The translations under genes were made by a program, and so were the position numbers. DNA of 55,537 nt from DUVY01 sp036562755. GTDB taxonomy: Bacteria; Bacillota; Clostridia; Christensenellales; DUVY01. Positions 23,883 through 32,823 of the stretch are shown piece by piece. Position 1 is the stretch's first letter, and each line of letters begins with the position of its first letter. Location of the stretch: contig DATCJN010000017.1 of the NCBI GenBank assembly GCA_036562755.1, forward strand, positions 1 to 55,537, written 5' to 3'. The notes below the pieces were generated by a model. That model was given only the letters and a program-made list of their open reading frames with translations, did no database searches and was not told the DNA's origin.

Positions 23883-24209
23883 ATGCTGATAGACAAGCGT
23901 TTGCAAAACCATATCATCAATTTTATGCCGCCCGAAGATGTCATGGAAGGGCTGGCTGACTTTTTTAGCGTATTCGCGGATATAACCCGCATAAAGATGA
24001 TTTCGGCGCTGGCAATCGCCGAAATGTGCGTAAGCGACTTGTCTAAATTATTAAAGATTAATCAAACCACGGTGTCTCATCAATTAAAAAACCTAAAAAA
24101 GAACGGAATAGTACGAAGCCGACGCCAAGGAAGAGTGGTGTTTTACAGCCTTGCCAGCGACTGCGTAAACGAGGTTATGTTAAGCGGAGTAGAGCATTTG
24201 GGATATTAA
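23883..24209 (+). CDS. ArsR/SmtB-type winged-helix transcription regulator
   Basis: This 108-residue regulator has the ArsR core (about 20-95). It includes VFADITRIKMISALA, the recognition helix in MCVSDLSKLLKINQTTVSHQLKNLKKNGIV and the beta-wing SRRQGRVVFYSLA. The alpha-3 region has one Cys (EMCVSD), not the CxC of arsenic sensors, so the inducer is uncertain. No transporter or metal-resistance gene adjoins it. GGGAG lies 8 nt before the ATG. An AT-rich imperfect dyad in the upstream region (around 23817-23833) could be the autoregulatory operator. Confidence 0.88.
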   Translation: MLIDKRLQNHIINFMPPEDVMEGLADFFSVFADITRIKMISALAIAEMCVSDLSKLLKINQTTVSHQLKNLKKNGIVRSRRQGRVVFYSLASDCVNEVMLSGVEHLGY

Positions 24210-24235
24210 TAATAGAGCAGAACGCGGTATTTTAG

Positions 24236-24259
24236 CGCCCTATTTATAGGGCGTTTTTT
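24236..24259 (+). terminator. Terminator of the ArsR-type gene
   Basis: CGCCCTAT (24236-24243) / ATAGGGCG (24246-24253) with a minimal loop and T6. Confidence 0.85.
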
Positions 24260-24268
24260 CGTCTATAG

Positions 24269-24297
24269 TTGTCATTTTAGTGGTTGTCTTGTATAAT
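24269..24297 (+). promoter_or_regulatory. uvrC: Promoter of uvrC giving a leaderless mRNA
   Basis: -35 TTGTCA (24269-24274), 17-bp spacer, -10 TATAAT (24292-24297). The ATG is 8 nt after the -10, so transcription should start at or within two bases of the start codon. No Shine-Dalgarno. Confidence 0.75.
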
Positions 24298-24305
24298 TAA
24301 TTACT

Positions 24306-26111
24306 ATGAAAAATTTAGAAGAAAAACTAAAACTGTTACCGGAAAAACCCGGAGTATATATAATGTATGATTTCAATATGCAGATTTTGTATATTGGAAA
24401 GGCTAAGGTTTTAAAAAACAGAGTTCGACAGTATTTTTATCATAGCGGCAACCAAACCGAAAAAGTAATGAATATGGTCTCCAAAATCGCCGATTTTTCT
24501 TATATTATCGCAACCAGCGAGCTGGACGCCCTGGCTTTGGAAGCCAATCTCATTAGAAAACACAAACCGCCGTATAATATCTTATTAAAAGACGACAAAT
24601 CCAGACCATATATAAGGATAGATACAAGGCAAGAATACCCTTCAATAGAGATCACCAGAAAGCTCAAAGCGGACGGGGCCAAGTATTTCGGCCCATATTT
24701 CGGAGTGGCAATTCGCGAAATGGTGGAGCTTATAAGCGGCGCCTATCAAGTTAAAGCGTGCAATTATAAGCGGTTTGGGCGAAACCATAGAGAATGCCTT
24801 AACTATCACATAGGGCTTTGCAGCGCGCCTTGCTCAAGGCGCATAAGCCCGGAAGAATACCGCCGGCAGATAGACAAAGTCATTAACTTTTTGACAGGCA
24901 AGGACAATCATATAGAAGAGATTTTACGCGAGCGGATGATGCGCGCCGCAAGCGAGCAAAAGTTTGAAGCGGCCATTTCTTACCGCGACAAACTGGAAAT
25001 GCTAAACAAGATGAAACAGCGCATAATTACCTCCTTGCCTAAGACCACCAATCTGGATGTCTTTAATTTCGCATCCAACCCTTCGCTGTGCGTCATAAGC
25101 TCCTTAATCGTGCGCGCGGGCAAGATGTCTGGCGCGGAAAACTTTCCCGTCATAGACGTGTCTTTAAACCCCGCGGAAATGCTTTCGTCATTTTTATTGC
25201 AATATTATGACGGCACCAGAAACCCTGCCGAAGAGATAATAGTGCCATGCATGCCCGACAACTGCGGAGCTTTAAAAGAATGGATTTGGTCCAAGCACAA
25301 AATCAATGTGGAATTTTTGGTTCCCAAGCAAGGCGTCAGAAAGCAGTTGTTGGACAACGCATATATCAACGCGGAAGATTATTTGCAAAATTATGCCGGA
25401 AGAGAAAAAATCAAACAGGATATGACGACGGGCGCTGTGGAAAACTTGCAAAAGATTTTGAACCTAAAGCGCAAGCCGCATATAATGGAATGCTACGATA
25501 TAAGCAATATAAGCGGTACGGATAAAGTCGCCTCAATGGTAGTGTTTGTCGGCGGAGAGCCGGATAAGTCAAGATACAGACGCTTTAAGATTAAGACCGT
25601 CGAAGGCGCAGACGACTTTCAATCAATGCACGAGGCGCTGTCTAGGCGTTTTGAGAGGTTAAAAAACGGCGACGAAAATTTTGCCGCTAAACCCGACTTA
25701 ATAGTAATAGACGGCGGAAAGGGCCAGTTATCCTCGGCATACGACGCTATGCAAAGCGCGGGATTGGACATAGATTTGATTTCGCTTGCCAAAAGGGAAG
25801 AGGAAATTTACTTGGTGGGCCGATCCGAGCCTGTTAGATTGGATAAAAACAGCTGGGAGCTAAAACTCTTGCAAAGGATAAGGGACGAGGCGCATAGGTT
25901 CGCCCTAAGCTACCATAGAACATTGAGAGAAAAGCATATAATAAGCGAGCTTCTAAATATAGAAGGAGTAGGGCCTAAGACCGCTCAAAATCTTTTTAAA
26001 CATTTCTTAAGTTTAGAAAACATAAAAAACGCCGACTTAGAAAGCCTAAAAGAAGTCCAAGGCGTTTCCGATGGAACGGCGCAGAAAATCTATGACTATT
26101 TTCATAGCTAA
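24306..26111 (+). CDS. uvrC: Excinuclease ABC subunit C
   Basis: UvrC makes both incisions in nucleotide excision repair after UvrAB damage recognition. The 601-residue protein has a GIY-YIG nuclease domain (GVYIMYD...ILYIGKAKVLKNRVRQY, about 15-42) and a Cys-rich segment (LNYHIGLCSAPCSRRIS, about 160-177). The UVR motif is near 205-235. The RNase H-like second nuclease has ECYDISNISGT and LIVIDGGKGQLSSA, and C-terminal helix-hairpin-helix motifs (LLNIEGVGPKTAQNLF) follow. It is full length. The HAD gene starts 32 bp downstream from its own promoter. Confidence 0.97.
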   Translation: MKNLEEKLKLLPEKPGVYIMYDFNMQILYIGKAKVLKNRVRQYFYHSGNQTEKVMNMVSKIADFSYIIATSELDALALEANLIRKHKPPYNILLKDDKSRPYIRIDTRQEYPSIEITRKLKADGAKYFGPYFGVAIREMVELISGAYQVKACNYKRFGRNHRECLNYHIGLCSAPCSRRISPEEYRRQIDKVINFLTGKDNHIEEILRERMMRAASEQKFEAAISYRDKLEMLNKMKQRIITSLPKTTNLDVFNFASNPSLCVISSLIVRAGKMSGAENFPVIDVSLNPAEMLSSFLLQYYDGTRNPAEEIIVPCMPDNCGALKEWIWSKHKINVEFLVPKQGVRKQLLDNAYINAEDYLQNYAGREKIKQDMTTGAVENLQKILNLKRKPHIMECYDISNISGTDKVASMVVFVGGEPDKSRYRRFKIKTVEGADDFQSMHEALSRRFERLKNGDENFAAKPDLIVIDGGKGQLSSAYDAMQSAGLDIDLISLAKREEEIYLVGRSEPVRLDKNSWELKLLQRIRDEAHRFALSYHRTLREKHIISELLNIEGVGPKTAQNLFKHFLSLENIKNADLESLKEVQGVSDGTAQKIYDYFHS

Positions 26112-26143
26112 TATTGCGGGCATATGATATAATTAGCGTTGAT

Positions 26144-27022
26144 ATGAGTTTGAAATACCCTGTAGTAGCTTCGGATTTTGACGGAACTCTTTTGCGAAGC
26201 GATAATAAAATCAGCCAATACACGAAAGAAATTATTACAGAATTTGTATCTCTAGGCGGCTTATTCCTGGTGGCGACCGGAAGGATGCATCAAGCGATAG
26301 TAGGTCGTCTTGCGGAAGCGGGACTAGGCGATTTGGACTTGCCCGTTATCAGCTACCAAGGCGCATTGGTAAAGACTTCTATTTCCAACAGAACTTTGAT
26401 TGACAACTCTCTTGACATAGACATAGTTACCGATGTCATCAACGAGGCGCGCGCGAGAAATATCTATATCCACGGCTATGTGGACGATATATTGTATGTC
26501 GAAAGAATAATGCCGTGGACGACTTCGTATGTCAATTATTTAGGTATAAGTTTTGAAAAAGTCGACGACTTATTGGAATTTATAACCCAAAAGATTAGGC
26601 AAGGGCATTCTTGTCATAAGCTTTTGATGATGATGGAAGCCGACCAGATAGAAATCGAAATGAAACACTTTTTGGAAAAGTTTGGCGGCGGAATAGACTA
26701 CAGCGACCCTTCTCAAGAATTTAAAACTCCGCCCAGAGCGGTTTTTAACACCTCAAGCGTGCATTTGCTGGAATGCGTTTCTCTAAACGCCGGCAAAGAC
26801 AAGGCCATAGAGCAGGTTATTAAGTCCAAAGGCTACGAGATGAAAGATGTTTTGGCGTTAGGCGACAGTCTTAACGATTACACTATGGTAAAAAGAGCGG
26901 GTATGGGCGTGGCCGTCCAAAACGCAGATGCCAGAGTAAAGTCGGTAGCCAAATTTGTTACTGCCTCAAACGACGACGACGGCGTGGCGCGCGCGATAGA
27001 AAAGTTTATTTTGTCGAGGTAA
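26144..27022 (+). CDS. HAD superfamily IIB (Cof-type) phosphatase
   Basis: This 292-residue Cof-like hydrolase carries motif I in ASDFDGTLLRSDN, motif II in VATGRMHQ, and motif IV in LALGDSLNDYTMVKRAG. The tail AVQNADARVKSVAKFVTASNDDDGVARAIEKF is typical. These enzymes dephosphorylate sugar phosphates, flavin or pyridoxal phosphates; the substrate is not predictable. The start at ATG 26144 is chosen because an extended -10, TGATATAAT (26125-26133), ends only 10 nt before it. The in-frame TTG at 26114 would lie upstream of this promoter. It is followed by hprK after 4 bp. Confidence 0.88.
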   Translation: MSLKYPVVASDFDGTLLRSDNKISQYTKEIITEFVSLGGLFLVATGRMHQAIVGRLAEAGLGDLDLPVISYQGALVKTSISNRTLIDNSLDIDIVTDVINEARARNIYIHGYVDDILYVERIMPWTTSYVNYLGISFEKVDDLLEFITQKIRQGHSCHKLLMMMEADQIEIEMKHFLEKFGGGIDYSDPSQEFKTPPRAVFNTSSVHLLECVSLNAGKDKAIEQVIKSKGYEMKDVLALGDSLNDYTMVKRAGMGVAVQNADARVKSVAKFVTASNDDDGVARAIEKFILSR

Positions 27023-27026
27023 GCCT

Positions 27027-27950
27027 ATGAAGTATGAAAGAATAATCGAAAGGGTCAAGACCACCGAATTTGCCAAAATCCTGGACTTAGAGATAATTCA
27101 TCTAGGCAAAGAATATATAACCTTAAGCACTGTCAATATAAACCGTCCCGGCATTCAGCTTACGGGATTTTATACCCACTTTGGCGCAGACAGAGTTCAG
27201 ATAATGGGCGAAATGGAATTTGCCTATTTAAGAAGTCTAACAGACGAGCAGCGCTATGAAAGTTTGAGTAAATACTTCTCTTATCCTTTGCCTTGCCTCA
27301 TTATTAGCACCAATCTGGAGCCTATGAGCGAGATGATAGAGCTTGCTCAAAAACACCAGATACCGCTTTTGAGATCCGCTCAGCGCACTACCTATATAGT
27401 AAACGACCTTATAGCGTATCTAAACGAAGTATTGGCGCCCACGCTCACTATGCACGGCGTTTTGATGGATATGTACGGCGTCGGCGTGTTGATTACGGGC
27501 ACCAGCGGCGTGGGCAAATCCGAGAACGCGCTAGAACTTATCCAAAGAGGGCATAGATTGGTAGCCGACGACGCTGTCATAATAAAACGCGTTCACGACA
27601 GGTTAATAGGCAGCGCGCCCGAAAACATAAGATACTTAATGGAAGTAAGAGGCATCGGTATAATCGACGTGCGTAATATGTACGGCGTCGGCGCGGTAAA
27701 GAACTCCAAAGTCATAGACATGGTAATAGAGCTTGAAAAATGGGATGACAATAAAGAATACGACAGACTAGGCGTAACCAAGTCGATAGAAATATTAGGA
27801 TATAACCTGCCCAAAATCGTGGTTCCGGTTAGACCAGGTCGAAACCTTGCGGTTATTTTGGAGGTCGCCGCAAGAGACCATCGTTTAAAATCAATGGGCT
27901 ACTCAGCGCTGGACGAATTAAACAAAAGATTAATCAAAGGCGACAATTAA
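27027..27950 (+). CDS. hprK: HPr kinase/phosphorylase
   Basis: HprK phosphorylates and dephosphorylates Ser46 of HPr, the switch of catabolite control in Firmicutes. The 307-residue protein has the N-terminal HprK domain (about 1-130) and the C-terminal kinase. The P-loop is GTSGVGKSENALELI (about 157-171), the catalytic Asp is in LVADDAV (about 179), and the HprK signature EVRGIGIIDVRNMYGVGAV is near 206-225. GAGG lies 8 nt before the ATG, inside the end of the HAD gene, so the two are cotranscribed. HPr, CcpA and lgt are not in the window. Confidence 0.96.
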   Translation: MKYERIIERVKTTEFAKILDLEIIHLGKEYITLSTVNINRPGIQLTGFYTHFGADRVQIMGEMEFAYLRSLTDEQRYESLSKYFSYPLPCLIISTNLEPMSEMIELAQKHQIPLLRSAQRTTYIVNDLIAYLNEVLAPTLTMHGVLMDMYGVGVLITGTSGVGKSENALELIQRGHRLVADDAVIIKRVHDRLIGSAPENIRYLMEVRGIGIIDVRNMYGVGAVKNSKVIDMVIELEKWDDNKEYDRLGVTKSIEILGYNLPKIVVPVRPGRNLAVILEVAARDHRLKSMGYSALDELNKRLIKGDN

Positions 27951-28034
27951 CAACTTTATTCGACATTACCAATCATTTTTTTCGGACTGCCATAATATTA
28001 ATATAATATTATATAAATTTATGGAGGCAAACCG

Positions 28035-28334
28035 ATGTCCGAAAACAATATCGCTGAAGAAGTCACCCAAGGAGATCCTACGCCTAAAGTCAATTTCTCT
28101 ACCACGCTTGTTAATTTCTTCTATGCCATTACTTTTGCAGCTAATCTGAAAGTAATGGTTTTAAGGTTAATACTATATATTACCTTGTTTGTAGGCGTAA
28201 TATTATCTATTGTTACCGCGGCGGTATTAAGCTCAGCTTTGGTATTCTTTGACGATTTTATCCGCTATATTTTATGGGGCGTAGGTTTATTTGCTTTGAC
28301 CGAAATCATAAACAAAAGAAAACAGAACTCTTAA
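28035..28334 (+). CDS. Small two-helix membrane protein, unknown
   Basis: The 99-residue protein has an acidic N-terminus (about 1-20) and a short amphipathic region. Two transmembrane helices follow, near 42-70 and 74-90, with a charged KRKQ tail. I recognise no family. GGAGG lies 8 nt before the ATG, and TATAAT (28002-28007) upstream suggests its own promoter. It lies 84 bp after hprK without a visible terminator between them, so readthrough is possible. Confidence 0.6.
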   Translation: MSENNIAEEVTQGDPTPKVNFSTTLVNFFYAITFAANLKVMVLRLILYITLFVGVILSIVTAAVLSSALVFFDDFIRYILWGVGLFALTEIINKRKQNS

Positions 28335-28371
28335 GATTATTTAAATATAAAAACCCTAATTTTTTTGCTTA

Positions 28372-29148
28372 ATGAACAATAAGCTTACATATAAAAGACC
28401 AAAGATAACCAAAATAGATTTTTCTCACCAGGCGATACCGCGCGAATTTGACGGCTTTAAAATTTTGCATCTGTCGGATTTGCACAATAAAGAATTCGGG
28501 CTTGACCAGTCTGTCTTAATAGAGATAACATTGGATTTAAAGCCCGATGTTATCGCTGTTACCGGCGATTTGGTATCTGACGGAAAAATAGACAAGACTT
28601 TAAAATATCTAGAGCAGGCCGTTGAAATCGCGCCTGTTTTTGCGGTAAGCGGCAACCACGAGCATTATCATATAAAACGCTATGATTATTTTAAAGAGCA
28701 GCTGACCAATCTAGGCGTCAATCTTTTGGAAAACCGCGCGCAAGAAATATTAAAAAACAACCAAGCCTTAAACATAATAGGCCTAAACGATATTTCTTTT
28801 TTTAACTCCAAAAAGGATTATTACAAGACCATAAAATTTCTAACCGCTCAAGTTCAGGGTTTTAAGATAATGCTTGCACACGCTCCGCATGTTATAGGCA
28901 TTTATCAAAACAGCGGCGCGGATTTAATTTTAAGCGGGCATGCGCACGGCGGACAAATCCGCCTGCCCATTATAGGCGGGCTTTTTGCCCCGGGGCAAGG
29001 ATTTTTCCCCAGATATACTTCGGGACTTTACCGCCTAAAAAATAATGTGTCATTGATAGTAAATAGAGGCTTAGGCGACTCCGTATTTCCCTGGCGGATT
29101 AATAACCCTCCGCATGTGATTTTGATAACCTTAAAATCTTTGGCATAA
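28372..29148 (+). CDS. Membrane-associated metallophosphoesterase (YkuE/YaeI type)
   Basis: This 258-residue calcineurin-like phosphoesterase shows the metal motifs in order. They are LHLSDLHN (about 30-37), AVTGDLVSDG (about 61-70), VSGNHEHY (about 91-98), LAHAPH (about 166) and LSGHAHGGQIRLP (about 186-198). The ending NRGLGDSVFPWRINNPPHVILITL is typical of the YkuE/YaeI group, which acts on phospholipid-like or unknown phosphodiesters. The N-terminal membrane helix often seen in this group is absent, so the protein starts directly at the domain. No Shine-Dalgarno is visible. Confidence 0.88.
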   Translation: MNNKLTYKRPKITKIDFSHQAIPREFDGFKILHLSDLHNKEFGLDQSVLIEITLDLKPDVIAVTGDLVSDGKIDKTLKYLEQAVEIAPVFAVSGNHEHYHIKRYDYFKEQLTNLGVNLLENRAQEILKNNQALNIIGLNDISFFNSKKDYYKTIKFLTAQVQGFKIMLAHAPHVIGIYQNSGADLILSGHAHGGQIRLPIIGGLFAPGQGFFPRYTSGLYRLKNNVSLIVNRGLGDSVFPWRINNPPHVILITLKSLA

Positions 29149-29149
29149 A

Positions 29150-29177
29150 AAAAGCGGCTGTTTTGACAGCCGCTTTT
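29150..29177. terminator. Bidirectional terminator between the metallophosphoesterase and leuS
   Basis: AAAAGCGGCTG (29150-29160) / CAGCCGCTTTT (29167-29177) serves both convergent genes. Confidence 0.85.
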
Positions 29178-29181
29178 GATT

Positions 29182-31608
29182 TTATAGCACTATATTTACT
29201 ATTCTTCCGGGTATGACTATTACCTTTTTGGGCGTTTGACCTTCTATATATTTGGCAACTTGAGGATTTTCAAACACTATTTGCTTTATCTGCTCTTGGC
29301 TGGCCTTAGAAGGCGTCATAACGGTAGCCCTTACCTTGCCGTTAATTTGGACGGCAATTTCGACTTCGTCTTTTACCAATTTAGCCTCGTCGTATTCGGG
29401 GAAGGCTTGGCTGAATATCGAAGGCTTGTTGCCCAACATCACAAACCACTCTTCGCAAGCGTGAGGAGCTAGGGGCGCCAACAGCTTAATCATTTCTGTA
29501 ATGACGTTCTTAGCAAAGCCCTGGTCAGCCTCGGACAAGGAGTCGTATTTATATATGGCGTTAAGAAGCTCCATTATTCTGGCCACGGCGGTATTAAACG
29601 AGAAAGACTCATAATCCGCTCTGACTTCTTTTATGGCGTTATGAAGCGCGTAGTCAAGTTCTTTTTCGTTATCGCCGTAAGTCTTAGGCTCTTGGGTAAC
29701 ATTGGAATATTTTTGGACAATCCTATCCACTCTGTCGGCAAATCTCACCATAGCCTTTATGCCTTCGTCGTTCCAAGGGCCGCCGTCTATATAGTTAAAG
29801 CCGAAGGCCAGATACATTCTTAAGATATCCGAACCGTAATTTTTGATATAATCGTCGGGGTTTATGGTGTTGCCGCGGCTTTTGGACATACGATAGCCGT
29901 CGGGGCCTAGGATAACGCCTTGGTGAACCAGCGACAAGAACGGTTCGTCAAAATCCAAATATCCCATATCGCGAAGCGCTTTGACAATAAATCTGGAATA
30001 CAGCAGATGCCCCACAGCGTGCTCCGCGCCGCCTACGTATTTATCCACAGGCATTATTTTATTGGTGTATTCTCTGTCAAATGCGGCTTTATCGTTGTTA
30101 GCGTTGGGATAACGCAAGAAATACCAAGAGGAGCAAATAAAGGTGTCCAAGGTGTCCGGATCGCGCTTAGCGTCCGCGCCGCAAACGGGACATTTTACGT
30201 TTATATAACCCTCGTGTTTTTTAAGCGGCGATTGTCCGTCAGGCGTAAAATTAACGTCGTAAGGCAGCTCTACGGGCAATTGGTCTTCGGGCACGGGAAC
30301 AGTGCCGCATTTAGGGCAATGAATTATAGGAATAGGGCAGCCCCAGAACCTTTGACGGCTTACAGACCAGTCGCGCAAGCGGTAATTGATTCTTTGCTCG
30401 CCTTTGTTTATGCTCTTTAGGTATTCGACTATCTTTTGCTGGCCTTCCTGGCTGGTTAGGCCGTCGAACCTGCCGCTGTTGACCATGACGCCGTATTCGG
30501 TAAAAGGCAGCTCGTCGGGCGAGCCGTCCGCGCTCTTAATGACGCGGTTGACGGGCAGGTTGTATTTTTGGGCGAACACGAAATCTCGCTCGTCGTGGGC
30601 GGGCACGCCCATAACTGCGCCTGTGCCGTAAGTGTATAATACATAATCCGCTATAAAGATAGGAACCTTTTTGTTATCAAGCGGGCTTATGGCGTATGCG
30701 CCAGTAAATACGCCCGTCTTTTCTTTTGCGGTAGAGAGTCTGTCAATTTCGCTGGTGAGCATAGTCTGCTTTTGATATGCCTCTACCGCCTGTCTTTGCT
30801 CGGGCGTAGTGATTTGATTGACCAAAGGATGTTCGGGCGCGAGCACCACAAAGCTAATGCCGGGCAGCGTGTCAGCGCGCGTGGTAAACACTCTAAAGCT
30901 ATGACCGCTTTCGGTAGCAAACTCTATCTCCGCGCCTACGCTTTTGCCTATCCAATTGGTTTGCATTATTTTGGTCTTTTCGGGCCAGTCAATTTTATTC
31001 AGATCCTGCAACAGCTCTTCGGCGTATTTTGTTATCCTAAAGAACCATTGCGTCATGTTGCGCCTTTCGACTAAGGAATGGCATCTTTCGCACTCGCCGT
31101 TTACGACTTGCTCGTTGGCTATAACGGTGTTGCATGAAGGGCACCAGTTAACCGGCGCATCTTTTTGGTAAGCTAAGCCGTGTTTATATAACTGCAAAAA
31201 CAGCCATTGAGTCCATTTATAATAAGACGGATCCGAAGTTTTGATTTCGGCTGACCAGTCTATCATGAGCCCCATTTCTTTTATTTGGCGCTCCATGGTG
31301 GCTATGTTTTTGTAAGTGCTGTCTTTAGGGTGAATGCCTGTTTTTATGGCGTAGTTTTCGGCGGGCAGGCCGAAAGAGTCAAAGCCCATAGGCTGAAACA
31401 CTTCGTAACCTTGCATTTTCTTAAATCTGGCGTAAGTGTCCGAAAGCCCGAAGTTATACCAGTGGCCTATATGCAGATTAGCGCCCGACGGATAAGAAAA
31501 CATTTCCAAAACGTAAAATTTCTTGTCAATGTTTTCGGGGTTGAATTTATGAAGGTCGTTTTCTTCCCAATACTTTTGCCACTTTTTTTCTATCTCTCTG
31601 TGATTCAT
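29182..31608 (-). CDS. leuS: Leucyl-tRNA synthetase
   Basis: The 808-residue class I synthetase has YPSGANLHIGHWYNFGL (HIGH, about 38-54). A zinc-ribbon-like Cys cluster CPSCNTVIANEQVVNGECERC is near 158-178. The CP1 editing domain has FTTRADTLPG and GTGAVMGVPAHDERD. A second Cys motif, CPKCGTVP...CPVCG, precedes the KMSKS loop RMSKSRGNTI (near 570), and an anticodon-binding C-terminus follows. It begins 22 bp after the end of the lipoprotein gene on the same strand, with GGAG 8 nt before the ATG. I find no T-box between or upstream of them, so leucine control of the common kind is not visible. Confidence 0.97.
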   Translation of the reverse strand: MNHREIEKKWQKYWEENDLHKFNPENIDKKFYVLEMFSYPSGANLHIGHWYNFGLSDTYARFKKMQGYEVFQPMGFDSFGLPAENYAIKTGIHPKDSTYKNIATMERQIKEMGLMIDWSAEIKTSDPSYYKWTQWLFLQLYKHGLAYQKDAPVNWCPSCNTVIANEQVVNGECERCHSLVERRNMTQWFFRITKYAEELLQDLNKIDWPEKTKIMQTNWIGKSVGAEIEFATESGHSFRVFTTRADTLPGISFVVLAPEHPLVNQITTPEQRQAVEAYQKQTMLTSEIDRLSTAKEKTGVFTGAYAISPLDNKKVPIFIADYVLYTYGTGAVMGVPAHDERDFVFAQKYNLPVNRVIKSADGSPDELPFTEYGVMVNSGRFDGLTSQEGQQKIVEYLKSINKGEQRINYRLRDWSVSRQRFWGCPIPIIHCPKCGTVPVPEDQLPVELPYDVNFTPDGQSPLKKHEGYINVKCPVCGADAKRDPDTLDTFICSSWYFLRYPNANNDKAAFDREYTNKIMPVDKYVGGAEHAVGHLLYSRFIVKALRDMGYLDFDEPFLSLVHQGVILGPDGYRMSKSRGNTINPDDYIKNYGSDILRMYLAFGFNYIDGGPWNDEGIKAMVRFADRVDRIVQKYSNVTQEPKTYGDNEKELDYALHNAIKEVRADYESFSFNTAVARIMELLNAIYKYDSLSEADQGFAKNVITEMIKLLAPLAPHACEEWFVMLGNKPSIFSQAFPEYDEAKLVKDEVEIAVQINGKVRATVMTPSKASQEQIKQIVFENPQVAKYIEGQTPKKVIVIPGRIVNIVL

Positions 31609-31630
31609 AAAAAGACTCCGTTAATATTAT

Positions 31631-32692
31631 TTAAGCGATAGACAGTGAAACTATATCGTAAGACATGCTAAATCTTTTTTCGGTCGTAGAAACGTCAAAA
31701 ATATTTTGAACGGTCTTTATCATTAGCTTTGTGGCGTAGCTGGAATCCGCGTTTACGTCCATTTCCGAATACCACGCCATCAACGCGGGGCCCATCTCGT
31801 ATGACGAGCTCTTGGAAATCTTAACTTCGTAAACGGGAAGTCTGTTTTCGCCGTCAACCGTTACGGCATTGTTTACAAACGCCAAAAATTCGTCTTTTAT
31901 AGGAATGGTTTTTACATCGCTGCCGACTTGGAAATTGACGGGATTAAAAGTCATTAACCCGCCGCTATCTACCGCGTCCGTCCAGTTGTAAACTCTGCTA
32001 AAGCCGGCGCTGTAGCCTTTTTGGAAAGAAGTTTTATCTACCGAGCGGATTAAGAGCAGCAGCGTTTCATTGTCGTAGCCGCTTTTGAGCTTTTTGGCTT
32101 TATAGGTCGTTTTGGCTTCCTTATCGTTTAGCTTATAAGTTAAAGTTCTGGTCTGATAATTAAAAGTATATTCTAAACTTATTTCGGATGAGGGCATATT
32201 AAACTCTTTAGAAACGCTCAAAGGCTTAAACAATTCGCCCGTAGCCATGCTGAAAGTTACGGTCGAAGTCATCGTATCGGTTACGCCCAGATTTTTTACG
32301 CCCGTTAGTCCCAAAGATTTTTCAAAGTCCGCGTATTCGCCGCCCAAAATGCTCTGCAGCTGTTCTTTTTGCAAATATTCTATACTAAGAGTTGAAGTGA
32401 GCTTCCAAGTGTTTTTTTGCGCGTCAACCTGTTCGATTTTGTATTCCAACTCGCCGTCCGCTATTTCGATGCGGGCGGAAGTGTCAAGAGAGTCTTTAAT
32501 TATCTTGGCTTGGTGCTCGGAAGGGACTTTGGTTTCGTCTATTAGGTAATAGTAAAACGAAACGTCATAAACTGAAGTTTCCGAGGCCTTTTGCCATGAT
32601 TGAGTAAGGTTTATATAAACCGCTTGGGGAGCGCAACCCCAGAGCATAATGAAAATCAAAAATAACGATAATATTGCGTAAACTTTTTTCAT
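31631..32692 (-). CDS. Lipoprotein of unknown function upstream of leuS
   Basis: The 353-residue protein starts with a lipoprotein signal peptide (MKKVYAILSLFLIFIMLWGC, Cys20). The mature part consists of alternating strand-rich segments with many Ser, Thr, Lys and Tyr, without cysteines or a domain I recognise. It should sit on the outer face of the membrane. AAGGG lies 8 nt before the ATG and an extended -10 promoter is present at 32721-32749. leuS follows after 22 bp, so the lipoprotein promoter may also drive leuS. Confidence 0.75.
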   Translation of the reverse strand: MKKVYAILSLFLIFIMLWGCAPQAVYINLTQSWQKASETSVYDVSFYYYLIDETKVPSEHQAKIIKDSLDTSARIEIADGELEYKIEQVDAQKNTWKLTSTLSIEYLQKEQLQSILGGEYADFEKSLGLTGVKNLGVTDTMTSTVTFSMATGELFKPLSVSKEFNMPSSEISLEYTFNYQTRTLTYKLNDKEAKTTYKAKKLKSGYDNETLLLLIRSVDKTSFQKGYSAGFSRVYNWTDAVDSGGLMTFNPVNFQVGSDVKTIPIKDEFLAFVNNAVTVDGENRLPVYEVKISKSSSYEMGPALMAWYSEMDVNADSSYATKLMIKTVQNIFDVSTTEKRFSMSYDIVSLSIA

Positions 32693-32720
32693 AGGCTACC
32701 CTTTTTTATTTTATCAACTA

Positions 32721-32749
32721 ATTATAACACGAAACTAATATTTAATAAA
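32721..32749 (-). promoter_or_regulatory. Promoter of the lipoprotein-leuS unit
   Basis: On minus: -35 TTTATT (32744-32749), 17-bp spacer with TG at the extended position, -10 TATAAT (32721-32726). Confidence 0.6.
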
Positions 32750-32789
32750 AGCGCAATTAGAGCATTTTGGAACGGGAATTTAAGTTTAG

Positions 32790-32817
32790 TTGTTATTTTC
32801 CAGTAATCTGTTAAAAT
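32790..32817 (+). promoter_or_regulatory. addB: Promoter of addBA, leaderless
   Basis: -35 TTGTTA (32790-32795), 16-bp spacer, -10 TAAAAT (32812-32817). The addB ATG is 6 nt downstream and there is no Shine-Dalgarno. Confidence 0.5.
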
Positions 32818-32823
32818 TAAGAT

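Noticed and set aside
26114..26143. Upstream TTG start for the HAD gene
   Set aside because: It would lie upstream of the extended -10 box at 26125-26133 and adds residues absent from the family; ATG 26144 gives the typical N-terminus.
29920..30420. 166-codon plus-strand frame inside leuS
   Set aside because: Antisense shadow of a clearly conserved synthetase domain, without initiation signals.
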